A stretch of 64,000 nucleotides of DNA from Harmothoe impar (lineage: Eukaryota > Annelida > Polychaeta > Phyllodocida > Polynoidae). The notes beneath the pieces were generated by a model. It searched no databases. It worked only from the letters and a program-made list of their open reading frames with translations, and had not been told where the DNA came from. A program made the translations under genes and the position numbers. Location of the stretch: contig OX381709.1 in the NCBI GenBank assembly GCA_947462335.1, positions 36,102,186 through 36,166,185 on the forward strand, read 5' to 3'. This document shows, one piece after another, positions 1 to 13,672 of this stretch (position 1 is the stretch's first letter; each line of letters starts with the position of its first letter).

Positions 1-511
1 AGTGAAACTGTTAGATATCCACCGACAGTAATGGGCAGGTACGCTGCATCATGAGTGACATAGTTAGAGATTAGACTCTGGTCTGCCTGCAAAGTTCCTC
101 ATCCCTCACGGATGTCATCTTGGCTACTTGTGGAGGGAATGAGCAGGAGGTGAGTGATAGGCACACGGAAGTGTACATATTGATGGAGCCTTCTCAACTA
201 GCCTCCACGTCATCAGCTCCGTGTCACACCTCAGCCACATTCCTAGTTACCTGGATGCCGCTAGGCGGGCACCTACACCTGGTTGTGCCAAGGGGTAAGG
301 CTAAGGGGAGGAGGTGTGTCGGTGGTAGGGAGAGATGGGGGGGGGGGGTAACTTTACCGAGCCAGTTTGCATGCAATACCATGGTTACATGTACGTATGG
401 TACATGAATTTAGATGAACTCCAATCCATTTATCATAATTTACCAACAGATAATACAGACATTTCCTATCAATTATAGTCCAATATGGCCTGTTGGTTAT
501 CATGTAGGTAC

Positions 512-641
512 TGTGAGGCCCCTATCCCTCAAAAGGCCCATATCCCTCAAAATTGGTCTGTTTGAGGGATAGGGACCAGGTGAAGTCCCTATATGCCAAA
601 CAGCCCCTATCCCTCAAAACGGTTTGAGACATAGGGCCTCA
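512..641. mobile_element. Small word-type inverted-repeat element (word CCCTATCCCTCAAAA)
   Basis: A 130-bp element. Its left end reads TGTGAGGCCC and its right end reads GGGCCTCA, which are inverted. The interior holds the word CCCTATCCCTCAAAA three times in forward orientation, one copy with CATATCCC. Inverse forms (TTTGAGGGATAGGG and TTTGAGACATAGGG) occur between and after them. There is no coding capacity. The plan matches the elements at 17322 and 24322, which also begin TGT-xx-GGCC but use a different word. Boundaries are judged from the inverted ends; I could not confirm a target duplication. Confidence 0.55.
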
Positions 642-1775
642 GGAGGGGACAAAGGACAGGAGGATGTTGATGTTGATTCAATATTCTGTGCCCACTGGGA
701 TAGGCCGGGGTTAGGAGAGACAAAGGGCAGCAGGAGGGCACAGAGCCCTGGCGCAGAGAGTGGCAGGAGCAGAAAGACCCCAGGGGGGGGGCACTCCCTC
801 AGTATTGCTGACTATGTGTGAACACGATTCCAAGGGAAAGGGTATGTTTTTGGGCCCTAGGCAAGGGCCCACGAGGGCCCTTGAATAGGGGTGATTTCTA
901 GGCAATCTTGGAGGAAATGGGTATATTTTAAGGCTGAAACTTTTAAATAAAACAATAATCCCCTGCAGAGTAAGAGAGTGAAAGAGCATCAGCACTCTCC
1001 TTCATTGAGGTCGCTCATGTTATAGGTCAAATGTATGGCAAGCCAATTTAACACTCTAAATAATGGACGACGATATGGTGCTAATAAACACGATATTTCC
1101 AAATTCATTTCATGTGAATATTAAGGGCTAGGGGCTCTCTACATCCCTATAATAATGTATAATTATTATTAAATGATCATGTATCCCACAACACAGTCAC
1201 TGCGCCAGGGCTGCCTCCAGGCAAGGAGGTGTGATAGTTAAATTGTGTGTGTGTGATGGGGGGGGGGGCCACCTCAGCCAGCGTTGGCACAGAAAGCTGT
1301 CAACAGGGCAAAGCTTTATCACCCCCCCCCACTATACCACCTACTGGTGTGTGTGGGAGGGGGAGGGGGGCATGAGCGACATGCCCAACACTCTTCTAAG
1401 GACATTATGATGTGATTTATTAAATCGAAATTTGGGAAAACTCACGTTTTAGCCATCCACCCACTCTGGGCTGATTCTAGAAGCTGCACTAGCAAACTAC
1501 GGGTTACTGATGGCTTCTACAACTGATGGACAGATAAGCACCACTCATTTTTAATATATTCAACTCCTGATTACAAATGGCATGCCATAGCTTATGTTTC
1601 TGGATGTTGTGTATGGGTGATGGGCTGCACTAACATCTAGTATTATGTAATGTTTCATAGAGAGGGCCGCCCGTCTTGACCGAGTCCCCGTGACATTCTG
1701 CCCGCCCCCCCTCCCCCTCCCCCCAACCTGCGTCCTGTCTGCCTTTAGTAGATTGACCCCATGCCTGACACTAAC
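642..1775. other. Intergenic stretch, no gene seen
   Basis: I see no exon with credible protein similarity here. The stretch contains several homopolymer G or C tracts (near 1260 and 1320) and AT-rich sequence. Nothing else is supported. Confidence 0.5.
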
Positions 1776-1887
1776 TACCCAGTGGGCACAGACCACTTAA
1801 TAAGCGCTTATTTAGCTCTGCATATTCTCTGTAGGGCATAATAAGCGCTTATTGAGTGCTGCTTTTGTGAGGTGTGCCCACTGGGTA
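1776..1887. mobile_element. 112-bp foldback element with perfect 15-bp ends
   Basis: The left end TACCCAGTGGGCACA (1776-1790) is perfectly inverted at 1873-1887. Between the ends the 14-bp palindrome AATAAGCGCTTATT occurs twice (about 1799 and 1841). So the element is only ends plus two copies of a word. The TACCCAG terminus is shared with other elements in this window (near 5497 and 23064). It is probably a non-autonomous DNA transposon; there is no transposase. Confidence 0.7.
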
Positions 1888-2112
1888 TGAATGGAGAACT
1901 GGTACCTCTTTTGTTTAGAGGTTTCTCCAGAGCAGGTCACGAAAATAATATGCAGGATTTGATACAATGCTATTAAAGCCTATGCTGCGGGTTAAAACCT
2001 CATTAGTTTTGAGTAATTAACACTTTCCTTGTCCCTCTTTTCTTTACTATGAATCCTAGATGGTTCAGAAGCAAGAAATAGTCATAAGAATTACTTTAAG
2101 ATTTTTGTTGGA

Positions 2113-2366
2113 TAGGGCTTTTAATACTCAGGGATCATTTGTAGGATAGGGGCCTAACGTGTCCCTATCCCTAAAATGGCCCCTATCCAACAAATATTTG
2201 AAATATAGGGGTTGTTTGACTGTGGTCCCTATGTCTCAAAATTTTGTGGGATAGGGACCTTTTGCTATATAGGGACTTGAGGTGGGCCCTAAGTCGCAAA
2301 AGGCCCCTATCCCACAAATGTTTGAGGGATAGGAGCCTTTTGAAGGATAGGGGCCTCGGTACCCCT
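2113..2366. repeat. Word-repeat region (CCCTATCCCACAAA)
   Basis: Forward copies of a GGCCCCTATCC-CACAAA type word alternate with inverse copies (TTTGTGGGATAGGG, TTTGAGGGATAGGA, AAGGATAGGGGCCT). The vocabulary is that of the element at 512-641, only about 1.5 kb away, so this is probably a larger or older relative. Ends are not well defined, so the coordinates are approximate. Confidence 0.5.
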
Positions 2367-4111
2367 TATGGTTCATGTTAACCAGGTACGTTATAGGCGC
2401 CCCATGTACCCTCACCTACTAGATGGCAATAGCAAAAGCATGAAAAAGCTAATATCACTCGACAGTAGTGGCATGGATCTGCTTCACCTGTTTCCCAGCT
2501 CGGATTCCAGTCTTCACAGGAGGCAGACAACCACAACAATGACCTTTACATGGAGATACATGGGGTAGTACTCACATGTCATGTCTAGTTGTACCCCTGA
2601 TCAATAGCCTGAACCACAGAATGTGATGTAAAAGAACACCGGACAGGTTTCTTACACCTGTTCTGGTATCTGTCTTATGATTACAGACTTCTAGTAAAAT
2701 TCAATCTCTCATTCATCTCATTGTAAAGGATGAAGCCGAAAAAGTTCAGTCGTTAACTTACATGTCTAATGGGACACATTGTCATCACTGATTATGAATT
2801 TACAGGGAATACCCCTAATACTCGGGACTGAAGTAATCATTATGAATAGTCCAGACAGGAACTCTAATTCATCTATTGTTTAACTACGTTTTATCGGGTC
2901 GAATCGAGACGTTTATATAATACAAACATACATATTCTGTTTTCACTTGTTTCGCTCACAGAGGTACAGCAGCTTTCATGATATTATACATTTTGAGATC
3001 AAGCGTCTATATTCTTTGTATAAAATCGTTTAACCCCTTCCATTATTGATGATACTAGTGAAGCGTGGTGGTTGAGTTTATGAAACAATACACTGATACA
3101 TAAAGAAAAGTGCTTTAGAGCAATCAAATCGTTATCAAAAATACATACATTTGTGTAATTCATTTTATCATGCCTTATGACATAGTTGGAGGTACAATGA
3201 ATCATATTTGTAAGTTGGATAGCGTCACTAGTATATTGCACTGGGATCCAGAGCCATCAATCACCATGCTATGTATCATTTGTTCACCTTCCCTTCTGGC
3301 CTCTTCTGTGAGTATACAAAGTTGTCTTTGCTTTGGTGCAGGTACGGTCCTAATAGTAATTACGAGGCCATTCCTGATTAGTGTTGCAATTTCCCGTGAC
3401 CGAAGGGTGTCCCGGGGGTCTAATTTACTTTACTAATTACCTTCAGACAAACTCTAATGACCACTAAGTCTTCTTGGGAGTTACTTTAGTGCCGCGGGTC
3501 CAGGGGATGGGGTGGAGTTACTTTGTCGGTGTAGCATTAAATGTGTATCGTAAGATTCAGAATTTTCTTTAAGATCTGCTTTGTCTCATCAGAATATGTG
3601 ACCAGGCCAGTGAAAAAGGGTACCTAGGGGGTATTTCATGATTGAAGTTCATGTCAAGATCCTTAAAATGAGGTATCATATGCTAAGATACTACTGGTAG
3701 TTTTGCAGGAATAACATCTCAAATATGAGTTGTTATGTGTAACTGAAAACGATAAATATGCCCTAAATGCCCTGAATACCATAATAAATGCTGAAGTAGA
3801 TGAAAATGTCAGATTGATCAAAAATAACCTAAAAAAGTCTGACTTTTTTAAAGTGTAAATTTAGTTATAGGAGGAATTTTCGAGCCTGTTTTCAGTTTTG
3901 AGTAACTAATGTGATTCCCAAGAAATGAGGATTAAAATGCTCCATATAAGACAATGGAATGGTTTCTATGGCAACCAGAAAGTGGCATATGTCCTAATTT
4001 CTCGTAGAAAACGTTCCATTTACATTCCAAATATAGAATGTTAGGATAAAAAATGGAATAATTCTCAGGAGACTACTGTATTCCCCATAAAAATTACCTT
4101 AAGGCACTTTT
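2367..4111. other. Intergenic stretch, no gene seen
   Basis: AT-rich, unremarkable sequence. Short open frames exist, but none shows recognisable protein sequence or consistent splice structure. Confidence 0.5.
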
Positions 4112-4321
4112 GTGACTATACATGGGTAAAAATCGACACGTGCGACACGGCGACACGGGGTTGTTAAAATCACCACGTGCGACACGGGGGGTTTAAAAAT
4201 CGACTGACACGAAATTATAGGCCAGAATGTATAGGATAAAAATCGACACAGCGATACGGCACCTTAGCTATAAATCGACGTGGTGACAGGCCAATAATTC
4301 TGGTTACCCATGTATAGTCAC
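4112..4321. mobile_element. MITE with word ATCGACACG and 18-bp perfect ends
   Basis: The left end GTGACTATACATGGGTAA (4112-4129) is exactly inverted at 4304-4321. The interior carries repeated variants of AAAATCGACACG and TGCGACACGG, separated by short A/T linkers. It is 210 bp long and noncoding. It follows the same 'ends plus repeated word' plan as its neighbours, but with an unrelated word. A non-autonomous DNA transposon is the best reading. Confidence 0.7.
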
Positions 4322-4358
4322 ATTTTTGGGTCTAGTTTCCACTCTTTTACCATAATGA

Positions 4359-4373
4359 TGCCCCCTGGTGGCC
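4359..4373 (-). promoter_or_regulatory. CTCF-like motif
   Basis: The minus strand reads GGCCACCAGGGGGCA, a close match to the bilaterian CTCF core (CCA-SY-AG-RK-GGC). It stands alone outside the repeat elements. Occupancy cannot be judged from sequence. Confidence 0.35.
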
Positions 4374-5496
4374 AAACTCAGAACTAAAAATTCCCCCCCC
4401 CCCCGAAGGCTGGTTTTCTGAGGACGGGTCACATATCATCCCCATACTTTATTATCTCCTGGGTCCAAGTATTGTCTCTAATCATGCAGACAACACTCAT
4501 CAAGCCATATCTCTTGAGATTATAACAATTGAAACGTCTTTGACCGGGTGTAGTCTTTGACCAGGTAGCTTTAAAATGAAATTTAAAATTCTATTTTTCA
4601 ATTTTTGATATTTTATATATCTGTACAATGCAAAATAGTTTGTGCCATTCCTTATGGACTATTACTTTGCACAGTGCAGCTGTTTAAACTCAAAGTTATA
4701 TATAAAGTGACATCTGTGACGGGCAAAGGGAAATGATAATATTATGCTCTACTATGCATAGCGTGCTCAGTATAAAAATACAACTACTGTAATATCATGA
4801 AATACATTGACCTGCCATAATGCACATGACAAACCTGGCACAATGCCAAGAACAGCAATGGTAACTGGTAGTATTACCAAGGTAATCACCTTGTAATCCG
4901 TCTTGAAATTGGCTCCAAGTAGGAATGGGGATATCTAAATGTCATTAACACCAACTGCAACCTTGAGAAGGGCAAGTAAAGCAACGTATACCACACCTCT
5001 TAGCAAGTATAGATCTATGTTGTTCTGGTGCTGCTTTACTGTGGATGTTTGACCATGGCCGTTGTTGTGTGCCTTGCAGAGTGCCAGTTGGTACACCTTC
5101 ACAGTGACCTGTGCTCCGCGCCCAGCTAGACATTGAAGCAAAGAGCAACACCAACTTGAGGTGATCCTTCATAGGTTAATATTGGCCCTTTGACATCAAC
5201 ATTACCAAAAGATGTGACAATCATATTGCTTGCAGTATATACCTCCAATATGGATTCACTCTAATCATATGGTATAGTTTATTTTGAGAAATCTCTTTTC
5301 AAGGGATTACATCATATGTGGCACCCTCAAAAGTGGCTGGAGTGTACAGGTCAGTGTTCCTACATGAAACCAGTTTAACCAATATTCCCTTGTAGGAAAA
5401 AGCATATTCCAGCCATTAAAATTTGTATTCATCTGTGGTTAGAAAAATGGGGGTTGGGTGGACCATGTACATGTAGGTTGTACACCCCATCCACCA

Positions 5497-6236
5497 CCCA
5501 GTAAACACCCTACGTAGTTCCAATGAGGTTTCTCTAGGTAGTTTTCCAACCAAAAGATTTGAGATTGGTAATTTTGGAAGGTTTGTAGATGTCAAAATGT
5601 TAAGGTTTATTTACCTTCAACAGACGTAGACATCTGATTTACGTTTATCTACCTCATTCAGACATAAATATACGTATTAAATCTACATTAAAAGACGTAA
5701 CTTTTCAACTGCAAGTGGGTAGATGACTTCTCAGTGTCACACTGGGTGGCAGCACTCTCAATTATGGAGAGAATGGTTTAGCTCTTTAACAAATCTACCA
5801 CATTCAAGCAGTAAATTCTCAATAATTATGAATTCAATATCATGCAAATAGACTGTATTCAATAGAATATTTATGTATAAAGGAGAGTAGATAAAAGTAT
5901 TGGGCGTGAATATGTGTTTTGCGGCACTTTACTGAGCGGACACCACATTTGTGGTAACAGAAGAAATACAAAGCCTCTCTGCAGCCCAAACTATTCAACA
6001 GATCTAGATATTGTGAGGCTGTTCAGTTGAACTACAAGAATATATCATATAGAATAAAATTACATTATAGTGTTTTTTTGTATGAATATTGTGTTTAAAT
6101 CTCAGTTGAACGTAAATTTATTTCTGAGCTACGTAAATCAAACCGTTTTGACGTTCATAAACCTTCTAAAATTATGTAGTTCAGACCAAAGATCAAAGTA
6201 GATTTATGTCTGACCAACGTAGTTGTTTTTACTGGG
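5497..6236. mobile_element. ~740-bp inverted-repeat element with ACGTA words
   Basis: The left end begins CCCAGTAAACA then CTACGTAG. The right end is the inverse, CTACGT then TTTTTACTGGG. Both subterminal regions are rich in short ACGTA-type words (TACGTAG, GACGTA, TTACGT), clustered within about 200 bp of each end. The middle (about 5740-6080) has few. There is no transposase frame. It is probably a non-autonomous DNA transposon. The ACCCAGT terminus resembles that of 1776-1887. Confidence 0.6.
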
Positions 6237-6811
6237 CAGTTTGTGCCACGAATTGTTTTGCGTACATCTTTTTGAAGGGGGGGGGAGTGATTTGGCCAGA
6301 GGACTCTCTTAGTATTATTTCCTATTTGAACGACGTACCGACTGCATGTGAGGCTGTGTCCATGATTGGATTGGTCAAATTTCGGTGCACTATTATATAT
6401 ATGTCAAATTTGTATGAGGGGAGCTAGGGGACGCAACAATAAGGCCAAATTTAAAAAAAGGTGTGTTTCAGGCAACCCGAACCTAGATTCCAAAAAGGGC
6501 CCACCCTGGATTTTTTTTCTGAAATCTAGAGAATTTATGTTTTTATTCTTTTTTTGTAAATTCTTCTTTTTTCTTTATTTTTCTTCATGAATAACAAGCT
6601 CCCACTGAACTCAGTGGCCTGAATAATAGTCTGCTTTCAGGAAATGGCTTTTTAAGAGGAATATCTAACAATTTCTCAATATGTGAAAAAACAAAACGAC
6701 CTACCTACCCTAACATTTCGGACCATGTTTCCTGAAACACACATTCTTTTGGTCTAACCAGATGGGCGTCTAGTTTCTGTTAGAAAATCCTTTTAGCACT
6801 GTCTGTGGTGC

Positions 6812-7588
6812 AGTGGGGCCGTTGTTAAGCTTTATGTTCATCTGAGATACACTTGTAGAAGTGTATCTGAGATACCGAAGAAACTGACCAATGAGAAGCT
6901 TGAAGTTGCAAGATGTCTGACCTGGAATACACATGGGAGGAGGTGTATCTGGGAAATACTAGTGCATGGAGTGTATCTGGGATACACTTGGAGACTGAAG
7001 TGTATCCCAGATACACATGTACACTAGGGGATGGAAGTATATCTGGGATACACTAAAGAATAGAAGTGTATCTGAGATAGACTCATTAAGAATACACAGA
7101 CTGATGTGTATCTGATATAATACGAGAGTAGTGGGGTCCTGAATCATATAAGGTGATCCTTTATGCATTGTCTACCCAGTACTGTACAATTATGGGTAGA
7201 TCATGGCAGTCTGTATTCAAGTAAATTTAATATCGACACTTCCAACCTCTAGTGTATCCCAGATACACATATGACCCCTTGTGTATCCCAGAAACAGTTC
7301 CATCCCCCAAGTGTATCTGAGATCAACTCCTGTCCTCTAGTGTATCCCAGGTACACTTCCTTCCCCCCCAAGTGTATCCCAGATACACTTCCTTCCCCTC
7401 AAGTGTATCCCAGGTACACTTCCTCCCCTAGTGTATCCCAGATACACTTCCGGTCAGCCATCTTGGGAAGCATCAGGTGCATCTGCTGCAGCAGATGCTG
7501 CATCCTGATTGGCCAGATTGTTGTGTCTCTGAGGTACACTACTGGAAGTGTATCTCAGGTGCACAGAAAGCTGAACATCGGCCCCACT
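6812..7588. mobile_element. ~777-bp foldback element built from GTGTATCCCAGATACAC
   Basis: The ends AGTGGGGCC (left) and GGCCCCACT (right) continue into diverged inverted repeats of roughly 90 bp. The interior holds well over a dozen copies of GTGTATC-(C/T)-(C/G)AGATACAC and one-base variants. The left half mostly carries the GTGTATCTGGGATACAC sense and the right half the GTGTATCCCAGATACAC sense. The word is itself a near palindrome. Spacing is irregular, about 25-45 bp. The open frame across 7271-7630 is only translated repeat. A non-autonomous transposon with transposase-binding-like repeats is my inference. Confidence 0.7.
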
Positions 7589-9488
7589 AGGTCTGTGGCT
7601 TATTACCGCTTTTCCCCTAGCGAAATATAAAGGATACTCAACAGGTTTCCAGAATAGAGGATCGTGGTATCATTCCCAATGGATAATATTCTCAACCCTA
7701 TAAAACTCCACACATCCTCACTATCGGTGTAAGGCGGTTCAGTAAACTGTGAGATAACAAGTTAAAAGGTGATGCACACCCTGTAAATATTTATAGAGAG
7801 GGGTCAGCTGTAGCTCAAAGTCAAGCTGTAGATCAGTCAGTGGATGTCTAACTAATAAACACCTGTCTGTACACCTAGACAGCCGCTACCGCTCTTCCAG
7901 CGCCGACATCTCTCACCTTGACACACACCACCCCGCCTTAACCCTTTAGGTTTAAGGACAGCATGGTGCCTGTCTTCAGGTGCACAAACATAACAGTCAC
8001 CTAATTATGCTAAATATTATGGAGAGTATCGACCCCTCCCCCTCTCCCCCTTTTCGGAATCAACCCCGTAGGGTGGGTATGATCCATGAATGCAGGCATG
8101 ACGAGTAACTCAGCTGTTACTCACCAGGGCTGGAGTAAAGTATCATGACGACGTAAAAAACACTAGGCTGCCCTAAAGGGTTATCATTTGAAACTATTGG
8201 GGGTTGGCTTATGTTGAAACGTCTCCTGGTAGCAGGACGCTTATGAAGGGCAGCACAAGATCGCTTCTCTAGAAGGCTACCATCATTTTAATGTATTTCT
8301 TAATTCATATTTGGATCCATCTGCGAATTAGTGTATCCATTATTCTGGTGGAGTACCATAAAATAATGTAATGTATTGATGAGTTGAGTTGAAGTTGGTA
8401 AGGTTTTACTTGACAATTAGATCTCAGTACACTGGGAGCTTTTCGTTTATTACCAAATGAATACATTCGAGCAAGATTATATTCAAAGAATGCGTTAAAT
8501 AGATAGGCCATACATGGTCAAAAACACTTGGATTGTAAAAGTATATCATATTGTGGATTATGACGACAAGATGCTCATATGTCAGCTAGCGCCCCCTACC
8601 CTCTCCTTCTACTCGACCAGGTGAAGGCACCTGCCTCACCATCTATAACAACCGGCTTAATGGCCATAGCAAGCATTTCTGCCCTTACTTTATGTAAAGA
8701 AACAGAGTAATTATGTTGAACTGCATATACTGCTAAGGCCATTTTCCACGTTTTTCAAAGTTCTCTCCCATGGAGAAACGAAATTTAGTTCTCCTCTGCT
8801 CTGTCCATCACTGTGACGTCATTACAAAAAACTAATATAAAAGCAATCTTTATATTATGATTCCATGGGATTAATCAATAACAACATGATATGAGTATAG
8901 GGATCCACTGAAATCTGTTTAGCTGACCGTGTCTTCACTTGTTGGGCGCTGTGCGCTGTGAGTGAAATGTTGCACACACGAGAAGAAACAATCAGTTTGG
9001 ATAGATTCTTGCCAAGCTCTGTATATTTCTCATAACAAAAAAACACACAAAAAAAACGAACTTTTGATGGCACACGATTGTAGGGTGTGCTACATATACG
9101 GTTTACCCATTTTATATATAGAATCTTTACAATTATCAATTACTTTCAATGATGATAACGGGGTATGTGGGACTGCAGATGATGGCAGCAGCATCTGGAC
9201 ATAGACCTCCGTGATTTATGGTGGTACATGTGTAGGTAGATAGGCAACAGCCCAGGAATAGTCGCCGTGCTGGGGCTGAGGGCAGGGGCAGAGTGACTCA
9301 CTAACACACAAACTGCTGTACTGTTTCTCACGTGGCCGCTGTAGGTTAGCTTAGCGAGTTATGGGAGCTATAGTTGATAATCATTATGACTAAAGGACGC
9401 TCAATTGATGTCCCAATATAATGGTTATGTCGGTGGTAATACGTATGTGACACAGTGGCTGTTGCAGACCTGGTACCTGGTTATTATA

Positions 9489-9554
9489 CACTGCATGAAC
9501 CATCAAATTTCAGCAACTTTAAGCAAAATCTAAAATCGGATGGTTCATGCAGTG
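9489..9554. repeat. Short perfect hairpin
   Basis: CACTGCATGAACCATC (9489-9504) is perfectly inverted at 9539-9554, leaving a 34-bp loop. This is the size of a minimal foldback element or a structured transcript. No further context supports an RNA gene. Confidence 0.55.
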
Positions 9555-12500
9555 ATACTTTTTTGTGTGTGTCAGTGTGCAGGTGTGTGGGTGGGTCAGG
9601 GGTTCATTTGCAGCCCATTTAAACAGGGCTATTAGCTAAGATATCCCGATAGCCTCAGAGTGTCGTCAGTGCAATGTTCAGTCCTTACGTACCAGCAGCA
9701 CCATATGACACCATGTACTACTACGCCAGCTTACTGCGGGGAGGACAAGTGAGGACACCTTGTGGCCACCAGCCGAACTGACCGGTGAGCAGCTCTCACT
9801 GCTTGAGTTGCTCACCTCTGTATCTCCACACCCCCACACCTGGCTATACTTAGCAGCCCTGAAGCCACAGGTGGGCTAATATAGGGACACCTGGGCACGC
9901 CCCTTACCCTGCCAACACCCCTCTACCACTACCATCAGAGTTCACACACCTTGTATCCACAAGGACAGCTGTCTACATGGACATATGGTGTAGCACAGGG
10001 ATTAACTGTATTTACATAGCCGGCAGTGCCCTTGAGATACTATGTTATCTTATCCTTATCTCTTATCCTTGAGGCAATATGCTATAGATTATCCGATCAT
10101 CATGATTATAAATATTATGATTTTGATATCATAATATATTGTAAATGTAGTATATATTTCCCTAAGCAACCTCTGGTGATTAATTTTATGTATAAATGTG
10201 TACATACTTCATGGCAGGGAAGGTTCACATGCTTTTCCACACTTAATATTTGGGAGGAAAGCCTGACACTCCCAGGAAAGCCGATGACAATGTATAGGTC
10301 GGTTGGTTCTGTTTAATTCTTTAACAAATACCGGCTCCTACCTTACCATGAACTGAAATTCCCTCCTCTTTAAAAGTTATAATGCTTGTTTGCAGATATC
10401 CTTAGTCAGCACGCTAACTTTAGCCGTATATGAATGCTATGCGCGTTATGTCATCCATGGACTCATATAGAACAGCAATAGTTGTTGACATAATGTCATA
10501 TCTGGATTTTGCCAGCAGTCTATGGAGCATACGGTATGGGATGATTGCCAGGAGCAATATGGCCACACGACAACAAGAGAAATGTATATAGCAGGACAGG
10601 GTGAGGACATTTGCTTGAACAGTATTCATTATATCAAGCCTGATATACATGACTGCAGGAATATACCTAGACTATAAAGTTGGATTCCTTGTGAATACGG
10701 AAAGGGATTTCAAGAGTTTTCTCACTATGCTATGATGACAGTAACTATATCGAAATACACCTTCAAAGAGTAGCATCTCCTTAGAAAGAACACCATCAAC
10801 TATTACATCCAACATGAACTGTGTACGCCCTTCCCCTCGAGCTTAAACCTTTGCCATTGAGAATTAGTCTCTACTGTCCCAGGGCCAGGACCAAGTGTAA
10901 CGTGAATCCCTGCAGATGATAATCCATCTTTTACACAGTACATGCATGTTGTTGGTAGATATAGGAAAAGGCAAGACCGAGATGAAATATATATGTGCTT
11001 AGATTATCAGTGCATATATAATGTGGGAGTGGCAGGGGGTACTACCAGGTACAGAATCGCCCCCTCTCCCTGAACATCGTCTTCCCTTGGGGCGGAGGTG
11101 TTGCCAAGGGTATGTCCCAACTAGATGTATACCACGAATACGTGTCCTGATCCTGTCACTAAGTTAGAATGTTGCTACTATCAAATATAGAATAACCTTT
11201 GACCTTGAATCTGCAGCATTTCCACTTTTCACTATGGTGAATATTGAAAGTTGACAAATCAGCCCGTGATATCATCAAAATATGGTCTTAACTATTTTCC
11301 GAGCCCGGAACAATATTATCTGACAAGAATTAGCAAGTATATTATTACATATGCACCACAGGGCTGTTGGTAGACGAATATCTGCAAGTTCACCACTAAA
11401 ACTAAAAAGTTGGATCCCAATGATATCCCCATGTAATAACAAAACAGCTATGGCTTCCCGTCTCTTGTGTTATGTACACTTCAACATCAATAAACAATTG
11501 ATAAAGACGAGGATACATCGACCATGTAATGTCAAGTGAGAAGTCAAAGCTATCTGTGGCAACAGAACAACACCAGGTGGTTGTCCCTCACTTCAAGCCG
11601 ATTAAAGAGGTACCATTGTGTTCATATAGCAGTAGACTGCAGTGTCTAGACTCCTGGTTGTGTTGGGTGATATTAGGGAGGTGATCTGAAAACCTGCCAA
11701 CAAGGGTGGAAGTGTCAACGTGAAAAATGGTACACAAGTGATAGGAAAACACTTATAAAACAGACTAACCCACCTCCAGGATAACCAGAGAGCAGAAGGG
11801 CAGGGTGTTACTGTGTCTATCTGGTTTATTCTTGTCCAGGCTGTGTCTGTGTAGGCCTATTAACACCTACACTCATGTAATATCTCAAATTAAAGGTCTC
11901 ATTGAGATACATCATTTTAACATGGTTTTAGAGTTGTCACAGGTCCTAGGTAACCATGGCAACCAGAAATCAACAACAATAATGCGTAATGATTGATGCC
12001 AAAACATTATCATCCTTACAGATAACTGCAAATACATGACAAAACAACCAACATGGCCACCAGAATATGATTCTCTGCTCGCTGTCAAAATGTCACCTGA
12101 GTGGTTATCTATGGAAATGGGTCAATTCCATAGCAACCAAAATGCTTATATGCAGAAAGTTTTGATTTCATGTTATGATTTTTACCAAATGTGCACTTTT
12201 TATCATAGATCTTGAAAACACATCTTTTAACATGTTATTATTTGCTGCTGCTACTTTTGTAACTAAAAATAATTTTCTGCTGTACATACTGAATCTGGGA
12301 CCTGCTGGCAAGCCTCCTGACTATGAGGTGACGACAAGTCATATTAGTGGTGTCTATAAGATGCATCCTCAGAGCTCCCATAAATCTATGATGTTTACAA
12401 CAGTCATTAAAGTAGCTCATACCCTGCCAGTCCTCCTATAGTGCACTTATTATTAGCCAACCCTTTGTCGTCCTGGCTACTCCTTTGTTGGCCTGGTCAG

Positions 12501-13660
12501 CCCCTTTGTCGGCCTGGCCAGCTAGTGAATGATGCAATATAGCTGTTCATTATCAGCAATACACAAACATATGAACATGCGGATGTGTATCATTACTGTG
12601 TAATAACTCCAGTCTGCTGACATACCTTATACAGATACAAAATGTATAATGCTATAACAGTTTGTAACTATTTGCTTGATGGTTAGCTTAGTAGCACACA
12701 ATAATGGCTTCAGTCACTATCTCACTGTATACTACAATCAATGTGGTCATCTACAATGGTTCCCTCCTCGAGATTGTCCACCATAGCCTCATTTGGATGG
12801 GACTAAGTATGTGAATCAATGATCTGACATTTCCACATATCTGTGCAGTTCAATCAAGCATGATCATCAGCAAGTAACATCTCCATGAACAGCATGGGTC
12901 TGAGGAAGAACAGTTACAGCAAACGTTTTGAGGATAGTTGATGGAGGAATATGAATCACATTTGGCATTGGTGTGGTGATAACACACTTCATTGCTGTAT
13001 GCAAAGACCAGTCAAATAACAGCTCTAGGGTCTTGTTCTGGATGTTTTGAAGACATAGCAACCCCTCAGGTTAGCAGAATAAAAACACCGGTGTCATAAG
13101 AGATGACATGTATTCTTTGATTTTACTACACAGATGTCATAGCTTGATTGGTCATGATTGCATTGGCTTGTTCATTTGTGATGCTCAATCATGTAGCTGA
13201 TCAAAGAGGAGTCTTTGAATTTTTCAGTTCTTGAGAATCAAGATCGATAGAGCCTGATTGATTCCAATTGACCTTTTCCAGTTCACAGCAATGGCAGTTA
13301 TTTAACTGGTGTCCATGAAACCATCTGAAAGCTTTCTCATGTAATCGTCCATAGAATACTTTGCCAGTCTAACTTCATCTTGGCACCTTTGGGCCAATAT
13401 TTCTATGACAATGTTGAACAGTGAGGCTGAATGCCCCTTTTGATGCTTGAGGTGTACATGGCTATCGATATTCTCACGTAGCTTCTATCTGCCCTTTTCA
13501 TATTTTGTTATGTGGGCCTGGATTTATTCCTTGTGTATGTTGGCGACAGTGTATCATTACTCCCTAAGTCTCCTATAGTGCTTAACAGCAAGCTACAAAC
13601 AGCAGGATCAGTGCCATTTACCCATTTAACAGCAGTAGCCACAGTACAGGTACACCCCAG

Positions 13661-13672
13661 AGCAGGGGGCGC
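13661..13672 (+). promoter_or_regulatory. CTCF-like motif
   Basis: AGCAGGGGGCGC matches the 3' twelve bases of the strong CTCF core. The flanking 5' bases (CCAG) are shifted by one relative to the consensus, so the match is partial. Confidence 0.25.

Noticed and set aside
12840..13460. Minus-strand pieces that read like a decayed coding region
   Set aside because: Several short frames could be strung together, but stops interrupt them and I recognise no family.
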